Source: Citrifermentans bemidjiense Bem
Lineage (GTDB): Bacteria > Desulfobacterota > Desulfuromonadia > Geobacterales > Geobacteraceae
Direction: 5' to 3'
Length of the DNA: 64,000 nt
NCBI RefSeq assembly: GCF_000020725.1
Contig: NC_011146.1
Location: 2,479,501-2,543,500, forward strand
The position numbers and the translations under genes were made by a program. The stretch's first letter is position 1. Every line of letters begins with the position of its first letter. Under the pieces are notes generated by a model. That model did no database searches. It was not told the DNA's origin and saw nothing but the letters and a program-made list of their open reading frames with translations. This document shows positions 39,304-48,075 of this stretch, one piece after another.

Positions 39304-42300
39304 TCAGTGCTTCATCCCCGAGTACTTGAGTTTACCTTTCTTCAGGTCGTGCTTCTTCATCAGAACGAAGATAACCGGGGTCATGATGAGAACGTGGACG
39401 GCCGAAGAGATCATCCCCCCTATCATGGGCGCGGCGATCGGTTTCATCACGTCGGCGCCGGTGCCTGTCGACCACATGATCGGGACCAGGCCCAAGAGGG
39501 CGACGGCGACGGTCATGAGTTTCGGGCGCAGCCTCAGTACCGCCCCCTCGAAGGTGGCGTCATAGATATCCTGTTCCGTGACCGGCCCTTTGAGGAGCTT
39601 CTTGTCTAGCGCCTCGTGCAGGTAGATGACCATTACCACCCCTGTCTCGACGGCTATCCCATAGAGGGCGATAAACCCGACCCAGACCGCAACGGACATG
39701 TTGTAGCCGAGCAGCTTGACCAGGTAGACGCCGCCGACCAGCGCGAACGGTACCGAGAGCATGACCATGCTCGCCTCCAAGGCCGAGTGGAAGGTGAAAA
39801 AGAGCAGGATGAAGATGATCAGGATACCGGCAGGCACCAGCATCTGGAGGCGCGCCTTGGCCCGCACCTGGTTCTCCCACTGGCCGGACCAGGCGACGTA
39901 GTATCCCGGGGGGAGCTTCAGCTGCTTTTCCAGCACGGTCTTGGCCTCGTTGACGAAGCCGCCCATGTCGCGCCCCCTGACGTTCAGGAAGACGATGGAG
40001 CGGAGCAACCCTCCCTCGCTGTTGATCTCAGGCGCGCCGGTGGAGACCTTGAGCTTCGTCACCAGGGAGAGCGGCACTTGGGCCCCCCCCATCCCTGAGA
40101 CGAGGATGCGCTGTATGGAGGGGATGTCGCTGCGCATCTCCCGCATGTAGCGAAGCCGGATGGGGAAGCGGTTGCGCCCCTGCACCGCGGTGGAGAGCAT
40201 CTCTCCTCCAAGAGCTGTCGAGATCACCTCCTGGATGTCGCCGACGTTCACCCCGTAACGGGCGGCCGCCTCGCGGTCGATGTCGATGTCGATGTAATTG
40301 CCGCCGGTGACGCGCTCCGCCACGACATCCGCAGCGCCCGGGACCGTCTTCAGTATCCCCTCGGCCTGCACCGCCAGGTCTTTCAGCACGTTGAGGTCGG
40401 CGCCGAAGATCTTGACGCCCAAGTCGGTACGGACCCCCGTGGAGAGCATGTTGATCCGGTTGATGATGGGCTGGGTCCAGCCGTTCCTGACCCCTATCTG
40501 CTGCAGTTTCGAGTCAAGTTCGGAAACGATGTCCGCCTTGGTCACCCCCGCGCGCCACTTGTCCTTGGGTTTCAGGATGATGATGCTCTCGAACATGGAG
40601 ACCGGCGCGGGGTCGGTCGAGGTCTCGGCGCGCCCCACCTTGCCCAGCACGTGCTCCACCTCGGGTACGCTCTTGATCACTGTGTCCTGCACCTGAATCA
40701 GGCGCTTCGCCTCGTTGATGGAGACGTTGGGGAGCGTCACCGGCATGTAGAGGAGCGACCCCTCGTCGAGGGGGGGCATGAACTCGCTGCCGATGCTCAT
40801 GAACATGGGGATGGCGATGGCGAGCGCCACGACGTTCAGCGCGATGGTGGTCTTCTTCCACTTGAGCACCCACCTGATGATCGGGGAGTACATCTTGATG
40901 AAGAAGGTGGAGACCGGGTTGGAGCTTTCCGGCGGCATCTTCCCGCGCATCAGGAAGTACATGAGCACCGGCACGAGCGTTATGGCGATGAAGGCCGACC
41001 CCATCATGGAGAAGGTCTTGGTGAAGGCCAGCGGGTGGAACATCTTTCCTTCCTGCCCTTCGAGCAGGAACACCGGCACGAAGGAGAGGATGATGATGGC
41101 CAAAGAGAAGAAGATGGCACGCCCTACCTGCTTGGCCGAGGCGATGATCACATCAAGACGCTTTTCCTTGCGCTCCTCGGGGGGCATCTCGGAGAGGTGG
41201 CGGTAGCAGTTCTCCACCATGATGACGCCGGCGTCGACCAAGACGCCGATGGCGATGGCGATGCCGCCAAGGGACATGATGTTCGAGCTGACCCCCATGA
41301 GCTTCATGGTGATGAAGGAGATGAGCACCGCGATAGGAAGCGTCAGCACGATGACCAATGCGCTCTGGAAATGGAGCAGGAAGACGAGGATCACCAGCGA
41401 CACTACGATGGATTCCTCGACCAGCGAATGCTTCAGCGTGTCGATGGCCCGCTCGATGAGGTCGCTGCGGTCGTATGAGACCATGATCTTGACGCCGGGG
41501 GGAAGCCCTTTCTCCAAGGAGACTATCTTCTCCTTGACCCGGTCGATGACGTCCTTGGCGTTCTCGCCGTAGCGCATGACCACGATGCCGCCCACGGCCT
41601 CGCCTTCGCCGTTCATGTCCAGCATGCCGCGGCGGATGGCGCCGCCGAGTTGCACGGTGCCCAAGTTCTTCACGTAGATCGGGGTGCCGCGCATGTCGGC
41701 GCCGACCACGATGTTTTCCAGGTCCGCGGTCGATTTCACGTAGCCGCGGCCGCGGATGAGGAACTCGGCGTCGGCCTGTTCCAGGAGCCTGCCGCCGACG
41801 TCGTTGTTGGACTTCTTGATGGCGTCGGCCACCTGGGAGACCTTGATGTTGTAGGCGAACAGGCGGTTCGGGTCGAGGTCTACCTGGTACTCGCGCACGA
41901 AGCCGCCGATGGAAGCGACTTCGGCAACGCCCGGGACCGTGTTCAGCTGGTAGCGGACGAACCAGTCCTGCAAGGTGCGCAACTGCTCCAGGTCGTACCC
42001 CTTCCCTTCCAGCGTGTACCAGAATACGTGACCCACCCCGGTGCCGTCGGGGCCAAGGGTCGGCACCACCCCCGAAGGAAGCAGCGACGCCGCGTAATTG
42101 AGGCGTTCGAGGACGCGGGTTCTGGCCCAGTAGATGTCCGCCTTGTCCTCGAAGATCACGTAGATCATGGAGAAGCCGAAGGCCGAGGAGGCGCGCACGG
42201 CGCGGACTTGCGGCAGCCCTTGCAGGTTAACAGCCAGCGGGTAGGTTACCTGGTCCTCGACCACCTGCGGCGACCGGCCGGGGTAGTCGGTGAAGACGAT

Positions 42301-42441
42301 GACCTGGTTGTCCGAAAGGTCGGGAATCGCGTCGACCGGCGTCTTGTAGACGGACCAGACGCCCCAGGCGATGATCAGGGCGAACAGCATCAGGATGATG
42401 ACGCGGTTTCGGGCGGAATATTCGATGATTTTCTCAATCAT
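39304..42441 (-). CDS. cusA: heavy-metal efflux RND transporter, Cu(I)/Ag(I) type
   Basis: 1045 residues, the full length for the HME family. Twelve membrane spans in two blocks with large periplasmic loops. IIEYSARNRVIILMLFALII starts the first span, and IAIAIGVLVDAGVIMVENCYRHL carries the proton-relay Asp in TM4 and matches the monovalent-metal (CusA) style better than the CzcA DGAVV style. GIAVETGVVMVIYLHEAL is the second repeat equivalent. The pump is driven by proton import and moves metal from the periplasm to the exterior via CusBC. It lies third in the tolC-cusB-cusA order on the minus strand, 190 bases after cusB. Confidence 0.93.
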   Translation of the reverse strand: MIEKIIEYSARNRVIILMLFALIIAWGVWSVYKTPVDAIPDLSDNQVIVFTDYPGRSPQVVEDQVTYPLAVNLQGLPQVRAVRASSAFGFSMIYVIFEDKADIYWARTRVLERLNYAASLLPSGVVPTLGPDGTGVGHVFWYTLEGKGYDLEQLRTLQDWFVRYQLNTVPGVAEVASIGGFVREYQVDLDPNRLFAYNIKVSQVADAIKKSNNDVGGRLLEQADAEFLIRGRGYVKSTADLENIVVGADMRGTPIYVKNLGTVQLGGAIRRGMLDMNGEGEAVGGIVVMRYGENAKDVIDRVKEKIVSLEKGLPPGVKIMVSYDRSDLIERAIDTLKHSLVEESIVVSLVILVFLLHFQSALVIVLTLPIAVLISFITMKLMGVSSNIMSLGGIAIAIGVLVDAGVIMVENCYRHLSEMPPEERKEKRLDVIIASAKQVGRAIFFSLAIIILSFVPVFLLEGQEGKMFHPLAFTKTFSMMGSAFIAITLVPVLMYFLMRGKMPPESSNPVSTFFIKMYSPIIRWVLKWKKTTIALNVVALAIAIPMFMSIGSEFMPPLDEGSLLYMPVTLPNVSINEAKRLIQVQDTVIKSVPEVEHVLGKVGRAETSTDPAPVSMFESIIILKPKDKWRAGVTKADIVSELDSKLQQIGVRNGWTQPIINRINMLSTGVRTDLGVKIFGADLNVLKDLAVQAEGILKTVPGAADVVAERVTGGNYIDIDIDREAAARYGVNVGDIQEVISTALGGEMLSTAVQGRNRFPIRLRYMREMRSDIPSIQRILVSGMGGAQVPLSLVTKLKVSTGAPEINSEGGLLRSIVFLNVRGRDMGGFVNEAKTVLEKQLKLPPGYYVAWSGQWENQVRAKARLQMLVPAGILIIFILLFFTFHSALEASMVMLSVPFALVGGVYLVKLLGYNMSVAVWVGFIALYGIAVETGVVMVIYLHEALDKKLLKGPVTEQDIYDATFEGAVLRLRPKLMTVAVALLGLVPIMWSTGTGADVMKPIAAPMIGGMISSAVHVLIMTPVIFVLMKKHDLKKGKLKYSGMKH

Positions 42442-42481
42442 TTGAAACCTCAGTGGTCAATGCATTTAATTGCCAGGCATG

Positions 42482-42590
42482 TCCCCCCTCCCCTTGCGGG
42501 AGGGGTTAGGGGGTGGGGGCAGGTGCCACCATTGCGGTGCTGGCAGGTTCACCCACCCCCCCAGCCCGCTCCCATCAAGGGATGGGGAGA
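42482..42590. repeat. CCCTCCCC dispersed repeat, copy 2 (inside the cus operon)
   Basis: Same architecture as 38352: CCCCCTCCCCTTGCGGGAGG, GGTGGGGGCAGGTGCCACC, variable centre, TTCACCCACCCCC, and CGCTCCCATCAAGGGATGGGG. It sits between cusB and cusA and would form a stable mRNA hairpin there, which could tune the ratio of the two products. Confidence 0.8.
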
Positions 42591-42631
42591 GCTGGAGGCT
42601 GCTTGATGTTCAGTGCGAAAAATACCTCTTG

Positions 42632-44002
42632 CTACATTTTCATGTCATCCATGTTCATGCCGCCGCCCTTCTTGGGGGCGGCCGGAGCAACGGCTCCGGG
42701 GGCTGTGCCGCCGGGAGCTTTCGCTCCTCCTGCGTGCCCTTCGTGGCCGCCGCCACCGCTCCCTGCCGAGAGCTGCGACTCGGAATCGATCAGATAACCG
42801 CCGGAAGCCGCGACCTTGTCCCCCCGCTTCAAGCCGGAGAGGATCTGTACCTTGTCCCCCACCCGCGCGCCAACCTGCACGTCGCGCGGCTCGAACATGC
42901 CGGGCTGCGACTCCACCCAGACGACCTGGCGCTTGCCGGTGTCCATCAGCGCCGTCGCCGGCACCACCAGCGTGTTGCCAAGCGGCGCCTTGATCTGGGC
43001 GTTGACGAACATGTCGGTCTTGAGCTTCAAGCCGGGGTTCGCCAGGTCCACCCTGACCTTGACGGTACGGGTCTTGGGATCGAGGAAGGGATAGATGAAG
43101 CTGACCCGCCCGGAGAAGGTCTTGCCAGGATACGACTGGGAAAGTATCTCGACCCTCTGTCCCACCTTCACGAAGGCGAACTCATTCTCGTACACCTCGA
43201 CCTCGACCCAGACGCTGGAGAGGTCGGCGATGCTGAAAAGGGGCTCCCCCATGTTCACGTACTGCCCTTCCTGGACCATCTTTTCGATCACCACACCGGA
43301 GAGGGGGGTGTAAATGGGGAGCTTTATGTTGGGATGTCCGGCCTTCTCCAGCCCTGCAATCTGCTCGTCCCTCACCCCCATGAGCTTCAGCCTCTGGCGG
43401 GCGGAAGAAACGAGCCCGTCTCCCCCTTGGGAGATCGCCTGTATGGAGGATTTCTGGAACTGCTCGCGGCTCTTCAGGGCTAGGAGATACTCCTGCTGCG
43501 CGGCTACCAGATCGGGAGAGTAGATCTCTGCTACCGGTCGCCCCTTGGAAACGTAGGCGCCGACTGTGTTGACGAGGAGCTTGTCGATGCGCCCCGCCAC
43601 CCAGGCCGTGACCTTCGCCTGTCTGGACTGGTCGTACTGCACGATGCCGACCGCGTTAATCTCTTTGGAGAGAGGTGCAAAATCGGCCGGAACGGTCGCC
43701 ACGTTGGCCATGACCGCCTGGGTGGGAGAGAGTGAGACGTGCCCCAGCATCTTCTGCTCCTGGGCGCTCGCCTGGGCTCCCTCGACCTTCTTGATCAACT
43801 GCATGCCGCAGATGGGGCAGGTTCCCGGCTTGTCCTTGATGATGAAGGGGTGCATCGCGCAGGTGTAGAGCACCGGCCCCTGCGCCGCCTTGTCTTTAGC
43901 TGCGGGGGGATTTTTCTTCTGTGCCAGGTAATAGCCGCCGCCGGCAACGGCGGCCACCAGGATAACGACAATCGGGATTGCAACCTTGACACTTTGTTTC
44001 AT
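42632..44002 (-). CDS. cusB: RND periplasmic adaptor with HMBD domain
   Basis: 456 residues. An N-terminal signal-anchor (VAIPIVVILVAAVAGGGYYLA) is followed by a heavy-metal-binding unit (YTCAMHPFI, then GTCPICGMQL; about 50-75), as in CusB-type adaptors. Then come the hairpin and lipoyl-like domains (VGIVQYDQSRQAKVTAWVAGRI, RPVAEIYSPDLVAAQQEYL) and the barrel domains (GKTFSGRVSFIYPFLDPKTRTVKVRVD). The C-terminus is rich in Gly, His and Met (GGGGHEGHAGG, GGGMNMDDMKM) and may bind metal. It links the RND pump to the TolC-like channel and lies 26 bases after the latter. Confidence 0.94.
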   Translation of the reverse strand: MKQSVKVAIPIVVILVAAVAGGGYYLAQKKNPPAAKDKAAQGPVLYTCAMHPFIIKDKPGTCPICGMQLIKKVEGAQASAQEQKMLGHVSLSPTQAVMANVATVPADFAPLSKEINAVGIVQYDQSRQAKVTAWVAGRIDKLLVNTVGAYVSKGRPVAEIYSPDLVAAQQEYLLALKSREQFQKSSIQAISQGGDGLVSSARQRLKLMGVRDEQIAGLEKAGHPNIKLPIYTPLSGVVIEKMVQEGQYVNMGEPLFSIADLSSVWVEVEVYENEFAFVKVGQRVEILSQSYPGKTFSGRVSFIYPFLDPKTRTVKVRVDLANPGLKLKTDMFVNAQIKAPLGNTLVVPATALMDTGKRQVVWVESQPGMFEPRDVQVGARVGDKVQILSGLKRGDKVAASGGYLIDSESQLSAGSGGGGHEGHAGGAKAPGGTAPGAVAPAAPKKGGGMNMDDMKM

Positions 44003-44028
44003 ATCAATACCTCGTGGTCGGGATTTTT

Positions 44029-45300
44029 TTAGAGTTCTTTGCCGATCAGCGCCTCTAGCTGCGCCAGCTTCATCTGGTAGTCGGCCATCGAGTCGTAGTA
44101 CTCCCGCTCGTAGTTGAACAGGGTGACCCGGTTGTCGAGCAGGGTCAGGAAGTCCACCTTGTTGACCCGGTAGCCGATCACCGCGCTTTCCAGCGACTCG
44201 GACGCCTGCGGGATGATCCCGGAGCTGTAGAGGTCGACGAGCTTCTTGCGGCGGTCCATCTGCGCCAGCAGGTCGGCGATGCCGGCGGTGATAGTGTTCT
44301 TAACCCCGGCTAGTTCCTCACCGGCCATGGTTATCTCGGAGGAGGACTCGGCCACCATCGCCTGGCGCCGCTCCTTCTGGATCGGGAGGTTGAAGGTCAC
44401 CCCGAGCGAGTACATGTCGGAGCCGTCGCTCCCCATCGCTCTTTGCCGCTGCATGTATTCGAAGGAGACGTTGAAGTCGGGATAGGATTCCTTCCGGGCA
44501 AGTTCGTGCCCCGCCCTCCCCTTTTCGATCTGGGCCCTGAGCGCTTTCAGCTGCGGGCGGTTTGCTTCGGCCGTGCCCCAAAGCTGCTCTGGGGTCTGAC
44601 TGAGCGGGGTGAGCTTGAAGTCGGCGACCCGCCCGACCGGCGTGGACTGCGGACGGTTCAAAAGCGAGTTGAGGTTCGCCTCCAGGCTCCTTCTCTGCTG
44701 TTCCAAGGTGATCTTCATGTCTAGCATGCGCGAGCGCTCCAGGAGCGCCTTGTAGATATCCTGCTGCGCCCCCTGCCCCACCGAGTACTTGGTCTGCGCC
44801 AGCGTAATGAAGTCGTCGATGATCTTGATGTTTTTATCGAGGATGCCAAGCGATTTGTCGGTGAAGTAGATCTGGTAGTAGGCCTCCTTCACCATCCGGG
44901 TCAGCTCGAGTTTGCGCTCCTCGATGCTCCAGCGGTAGGTTTCAGCCTCCTTGGAGGCGATCTCCTCCTTGAGCTTCCTCTTGCCGGCGAAGGGGAGTTG
45001 CTGGCTGATGCCGATCACCTTTTGGGTCATGCTGTCCGCAGTGAAACTAAGCGGGTTGGTAACGATGCCGTTCTGGATCTTCAACATGAGCATCGGGTCT
45101 TCCAGCGCCCCCGCCTGGGCAGCCCGGCTTCGGTACATCTGCCAGCGCGCGGCGGAGGACTTCAATTCCGGGTTGTTGGCAAGCGCGTTTTCGATGAGAG
45201 ACGAGAGGTTTTCTACGGGCGGGGCCGGCTCGGCGTGGGTCGTTGCGACCGGAAGAAAGAGAGCCAGCAATAGGTAGAACGATAAAAGCCGGTGTTTCAT
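44029..45300 (-). CDS. cusC: TolC-family outer-membrane efflux channel
   Basis: 423 residues with a signal peptide ending near THAEPAP. The two tandem outer-membrane-efflux halves are seen in the repeated coiled-coil pattern: NPELKSSAARWQMYRSRAAQAGALEDP and NRPQLKALRAQIEKGRAGHELARKESYPDFNVSFEY. There is no lipobox, unlike E. coli CusC. It is the first gene of the cus operon, so the cus promoter should be in 45301-45606. Confidence 0.93.
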   Translation of the reverse strand: MKHRLLSFYLLLALFLPVATTHAEPAPPVENLSSLIENALANNPELKSSAARWQMYRSRAAQAGALEDPMLMLKIQNGIVTNPLSFTADSMTQKVIGISQQLPFAGKRKLKEEIASKEAETYRWSIEERKLELTRMVKEAYYQIYFTDKSLGILDKNIKIIDDFITLAQTKYSVGQGAQQDIYKALLERSRMLDMKITLEQQRRSLEANLNSLLNRPQSTPVGRVADFKLTPLSQTPEQLWGTAEANRPQLKALRAQIEKGRAGHELARKESYPDFNVSFEYMQRQRAMGSDGSDMYSLGVTFNLPIQKERRQAMVAESSSEITMAGEELAGVKNTITAGIADLLAQMDRRKKLVDLYSSGIIPQASESLESAVIGYRVNKVDFLTLLDNRVTLFNYEREYYDSMADYQMKLAQLEALIGKEL

Positions 45301-45606
45301 GATGACTCCAGGATCTATAACAGTAGGTGCGACTATTAAGAGCAGGAACTGTGCCGGATGGGCAAGTTGTTGTTTTTGAATAGTTTTGCTTTAGTCTGAA
45401 AGCTGTACCAGAAGGATATTCCGCAGTAACAGTTGAATATTATACATGTTGAGGCCGATGTCGCAGTACATGGTCAATATTTCTTGTCGGATAAAAAAGA
45501 AAAATCTGAAAGAACTTTGGCTCTTGTCACAGCCAGCATTCTCCAGATCTTCCTTGTGACGCAACTTTGGTGTATCCGTCCTGACTGCTCCAGACGAATG
45601 TGAGCC
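45301..45606. promoter_or_regulatory. upstream region of the cus operon
   Basis: 306 non-coding bases, notably AT-rich (45340-45500). No palindrome of the CsoR operator type found at 50901 is present, so the cus operon appears to be controlled separately. No good -35/-10 pair stands out by eye. Confidence 0.4.
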
Positions 45607-46275
45607 TTATGCGCTGATCAGGCCGTCTCTCAAGCTTATGGTCCTATCGGAGTAAGCGCCGTTTTCCGGGTTATGAGTGACCATCACCACGGTCTGGCCC
45701 GCCTCATTCAGTTGCCGGAATAGCGCCATGACTTCCTCGCTGGTTTTGGAGTCAAGATTTCCAGTCGGCTCGTCCGCCAGCAGGATGTGCGGGTTGTTCA
45801 CTATGGCGCGGGCGATGGCGACCCTTTCCTGCTCGCCGCCGGAGAGCTGGTTAGGGAGCCGGTCCGCTTTGCCGCCAAGCCCTACACGCTCCAGAGCAGT
45901 GCGGGCGGCGTCCTTCTTTGCTGCAGTGCTCATCTTGACGATGGCGAGCGGCAGCATCACGTTCTCCAGCGCGGTCAGATACTGGATCAGGTGGAAGGAC
46001 TGGAAGACGAAACCCAGGTTCTGCGCACGGAAATCGGCCAGTTTCTCGCTGGGAAGCTGGTAGAGCTTCACCCCCGCCATCTCCACCTCGCCGCTGGTGG
46101 GATGGTTCATCCCCCCCAGGACCGACAGGAGCGTGCTCTTGCCGGAGCCGGACTGCCCCATGATGGTGATGAACTCACCCGCCTCGATGCTGATGTCCAC
46201 GCCGCGCAGGGCCTCGACCATGTCCGACCCGGTCTGATACTGCTTCTTCACATCCTTGATCTCAATGAGTGCCAT
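45607..46275 (-). CDS. ABC transporter ATPase (MacB/LolD type)
   Basis: 222 residues. Walker [18 protein letters not shown]-loop [20 protein letters not shown], signature [15 protein letters not shown], Walker [17 protein letters not shown] and the H-loop VTHNPEN are all intact. This is the LolD/MacB subfamily, which powers extraction or mechanotransmission and not import. It begins 12 bases after the permease gene on the same strand and forms a two-gene unit with it. Confidence 0.95.
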   Translation of the reverse strand: MALIEIKDVKKQYQTGSDMVEALRGVDISIEAGEFITIMGQSGSGKSTLLSVLGGMNHPTSGEVEMAGVKLYQLPSEKLADFRAQNLGFVFQSFHLIQYLTALENVMLPLAIVKMSTAAKKDAARTALERVGLGGKADRLPNQLSGGEQERVAIARAIVNNPHILLADEPTGNLDSKTSEEVMALFRQLNEAGQTVVMVTHNPENGAYSDRTISLRDGLISA

Positions 46276-46287
46276 ATTTTCCTCTTT

Positions 46288-47448
46288 TTAAAGAGCCCTG
46301 AGGGCCTCGGTCGGATCCATCTTGCTGGCGTGCAGCGCAGGGTAAAGGCTCGCCACGAGGCCGAGCAGGATGGCCAGGCCGACCGAGCCGAAGGCGACAG
46401 TGCTGTCCCAGACCAACTGCGCGTTCTTGGTTTCCGCCATGAAGGGGAGCGCCAGCTTCGCCCCGCCCATCCCTGCGGCGTAGCCTAAGAGCCCTGCCAG
46501 GAGGCTTACCAGTGCTGCCTCCAGGAGGATGATGCGCATGATGTGGCTCTTGCGGAAACCGATGGCACGGAAGACGCCGATCTCGGTGGTGCGCTCGTTG
46601 ACGCTGCCCATCATGGTGACGAAGACGATGAGCGAGCCGATGAAGACGACGACCGCGGCCATGGCGTAGGAGAAGCGCTTGAAGTGGTCCAGCGCCTTCA
46701 GCCGCCCTTCGACCACCTGCTGGATGGCGGAGACTTTGGTATCGGGGAGCTTCTCGGCGATCTGGGTCACCATGTCGCCGATGGGGCAGCCCGAGCAAAG
46801 CGCAGCCACCTCGGCCATGGTGATCTTTCCTTCTTTGCCCAGGAGTTTCTGTGCCTTGGGGAGCGAGGCGAAGACCAGCGAGTCGTCCTGCGAGCCGGTC
46901 TGGTTCAGTACGCCGGCGACCTTGAAGGTTTCGCCCTTGATCTGGATGCTGTCGCCCGAGCTGGCGTTGAGGACGTTGGAGGCGTCGCTACCCAGGAGAA
47001 GCTCGTGGTCCCCCTTGGGGGCGTTGCCGAAGATCTGCCACCACTGTTTCATCTTCAGTTCGCTGGCGAAGTCCACGCCGACCAGCAGCACGTCGTGACT
47101 GCCGATCTTGACTCCGCCCAGGACCTTGGGAGAGATGGCCGAGATGTTCTTATGGTTCTTGATGGTGCGGATCTGCGCCAGGTCCTCTTCCTTGATCTCG
47201 CGCTGGTCGAAGGTAACCCCGCCCAGGCTGATGCCGCCGTAGTTCATGGAGAGGCCGTTACTCTGGGGAGTGACCAGGATGTTGGCGCCGAACTCGTCCA
47301 TTTTGCGCTCGATGTCCGTGGACATCGACCTGGTGAGGGTCACCAGGGTGACGATGGTGGCGATCCCGACCATGAGGCCGATGGTGAGAAAGGCCATCTT
47401 TGCCTTGCGGCGCTTCAGATTGTTGATTGATATCGTGTGCAGTTTCAT
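46288..47448 (-). CDS. MacB/FtsX-type ABC transporter permease
   Basis: 386 residues: TM1 at about 18-40 (MAFLTIGLMVGIATIVTLVTL), a periplasmic MacB-PCD domain about 45-260, then three spans (AMAAVVVFIGSLIVFVTMMG, LEAALVSLLAGLLGYAAG, GSVGLAILLGLVASLYPAL) forming an FtsX domain. SLYPALHASKMDPTEALRAL is the family C-terminus. The periplasmic part has an unusual Cys pair, ALCSGCPIG. No MacA-like adaptor is adjacent. Its position between cus and cop genes suggests a metal- or envelope-stress role, by context only. Confidence 0.93.
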   Translation of the reverse strand: MKLHTISINNLKRRKAKMAFLTIGLMVGIATIVTLVTLTRSMSTDIERKMDEFGANILVTPQSNGLSMNYGGISLGGVTFDQREIKEEDLAQIRTIKNHKNISAISPKVLGGVKIGSHDVLLVGVDFASELKMKQWWQIFGNAPKGDHELLLGSDASNVLNASSGDSIQIKGETFKVAGVLNQTGSQDDSLVFASLPKAQKLLGKEGKITMAEVAALCSGCPIGDMVTQIAEKLPDTKVSAIQQVVEGRLKALDHFKRFSYAMAAVVVFIGSLIVFVTMMGSVNERTTEIGVFRAIGFRKSHIMRIILLEAALVSLLAGLLGYAAGMGGAKLALPFMAETKNAQLVWDSTVAFGSVGLAILLGLVASLYPALHASKMDPTEALRAL

Positions 47449-47848
47449 CGTGTCTCCGTGTAACGGATGTTAAATGGTTCCCCGTCCCTGCCTTCTCAGG
47501 CTTCAAGCTCCCTCACCCCGACCCTCTCCCATAGGGCGAGGGAGAGTTGGAGGAGTCCATCCCCTCTCCCACTGGGAGAGGGTGCCCGCAGGGCGGGCCT
47601 GCCCACCGTAGCGCTTCAGCGCGAAGGTGGGTGAGGGAGATGCCGCGGAGCCAACCCATTAACCCCGCAGCACCCCTCTATCAACGACTACGGCATGATC
47701 TTTATCAATTGTCGTGCCAAGGATCACCGCAGAGGTAACGCCGTGATACCACGTAGGTCTACAGCCCGCAACCGACGGGTAGCCGGACTGGGCGGGGGGA
47801 ATATTCTACGGGCCGCAGCAGAATATTCCACAGCTCCGGATATCCCTG
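47449..47848. other. repeat-containing intergenic region
   Basis: It holds the nested palindrome at 47511-47640 and, after it, about 200 bases with no recognisable feature except several short GC-rich dyads. No gene is supported. Confidence 0.5.
47511..47640. repeat. nested CCCTCACCC...GGGTGAGGG palindromic repeat
   Basis: The outer arms CCCTCACCC (47512) and GGGTGAGGG (about 47632) enclose two inner hairpins, CCCTCTCCCATAGGGCGAGGG and CCTCTCCCACTGGGAGAGGG, and a CCCACCGTAGCGCTTCAGCG segment. The layout is typical of a palindromic intergenic repeat of the type common in proteobacteria. Confidence 0.75.
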
Positions 47849-48070
47849 CTACTTCCCGACCTCGTCGCTTCTGACCAGCTTCATGCCGCAGATGGAGCAA
47901 TCGGCGGTCGGGTCGTTGCTGGTGATCCAGGGGTGCATCGGGCAGGCGTAAAGCCCACCCTTCTCTTTCGCACTAGCATGCCCGGCTTCTTTCTTGCCGA
48001 AAAAGAACCAGAGGTTGAGCGCGATGAGCGCCGCCCCGGCGATAGTGACTGTTATCTGGGTCAGGTCCAT
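47849..48070 (-). CDS. small membrane-anchored heavy-metal-binding-domain protein
   Basis: 73 residues. One N-terminal membrane segment (VTIAGAALIALNLWFFFG), then a linker and an HMBD unit YACPMHPWI...CSICGMKLV. The HMBD matches the one inside CusB of this window (YTCAMHPFI...CPICGMQL). It is five bases downstream of copA and clearly in its operon. It probably hands Cu(I) released by CopA to periplasmic carriers or to CusB. Confidence 0.9.
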   Translation of the reverse strand: MDLTQITVTIAGAALIALNLWFFFGKKEAGHASAKEKGGLYACPMHPWITSNDPTADCSICGMKLVRSDEVGK

Positions 48071-48075
48071 TCTCT

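Noticed and set aside
46288-47448. Complete MacAB-type drug exporter
   Set aside because: ATPase and permease are there as separate genes, but no MacA-like adaptor lies next to them; the RND adaptor cusB belongs to the cus operon.
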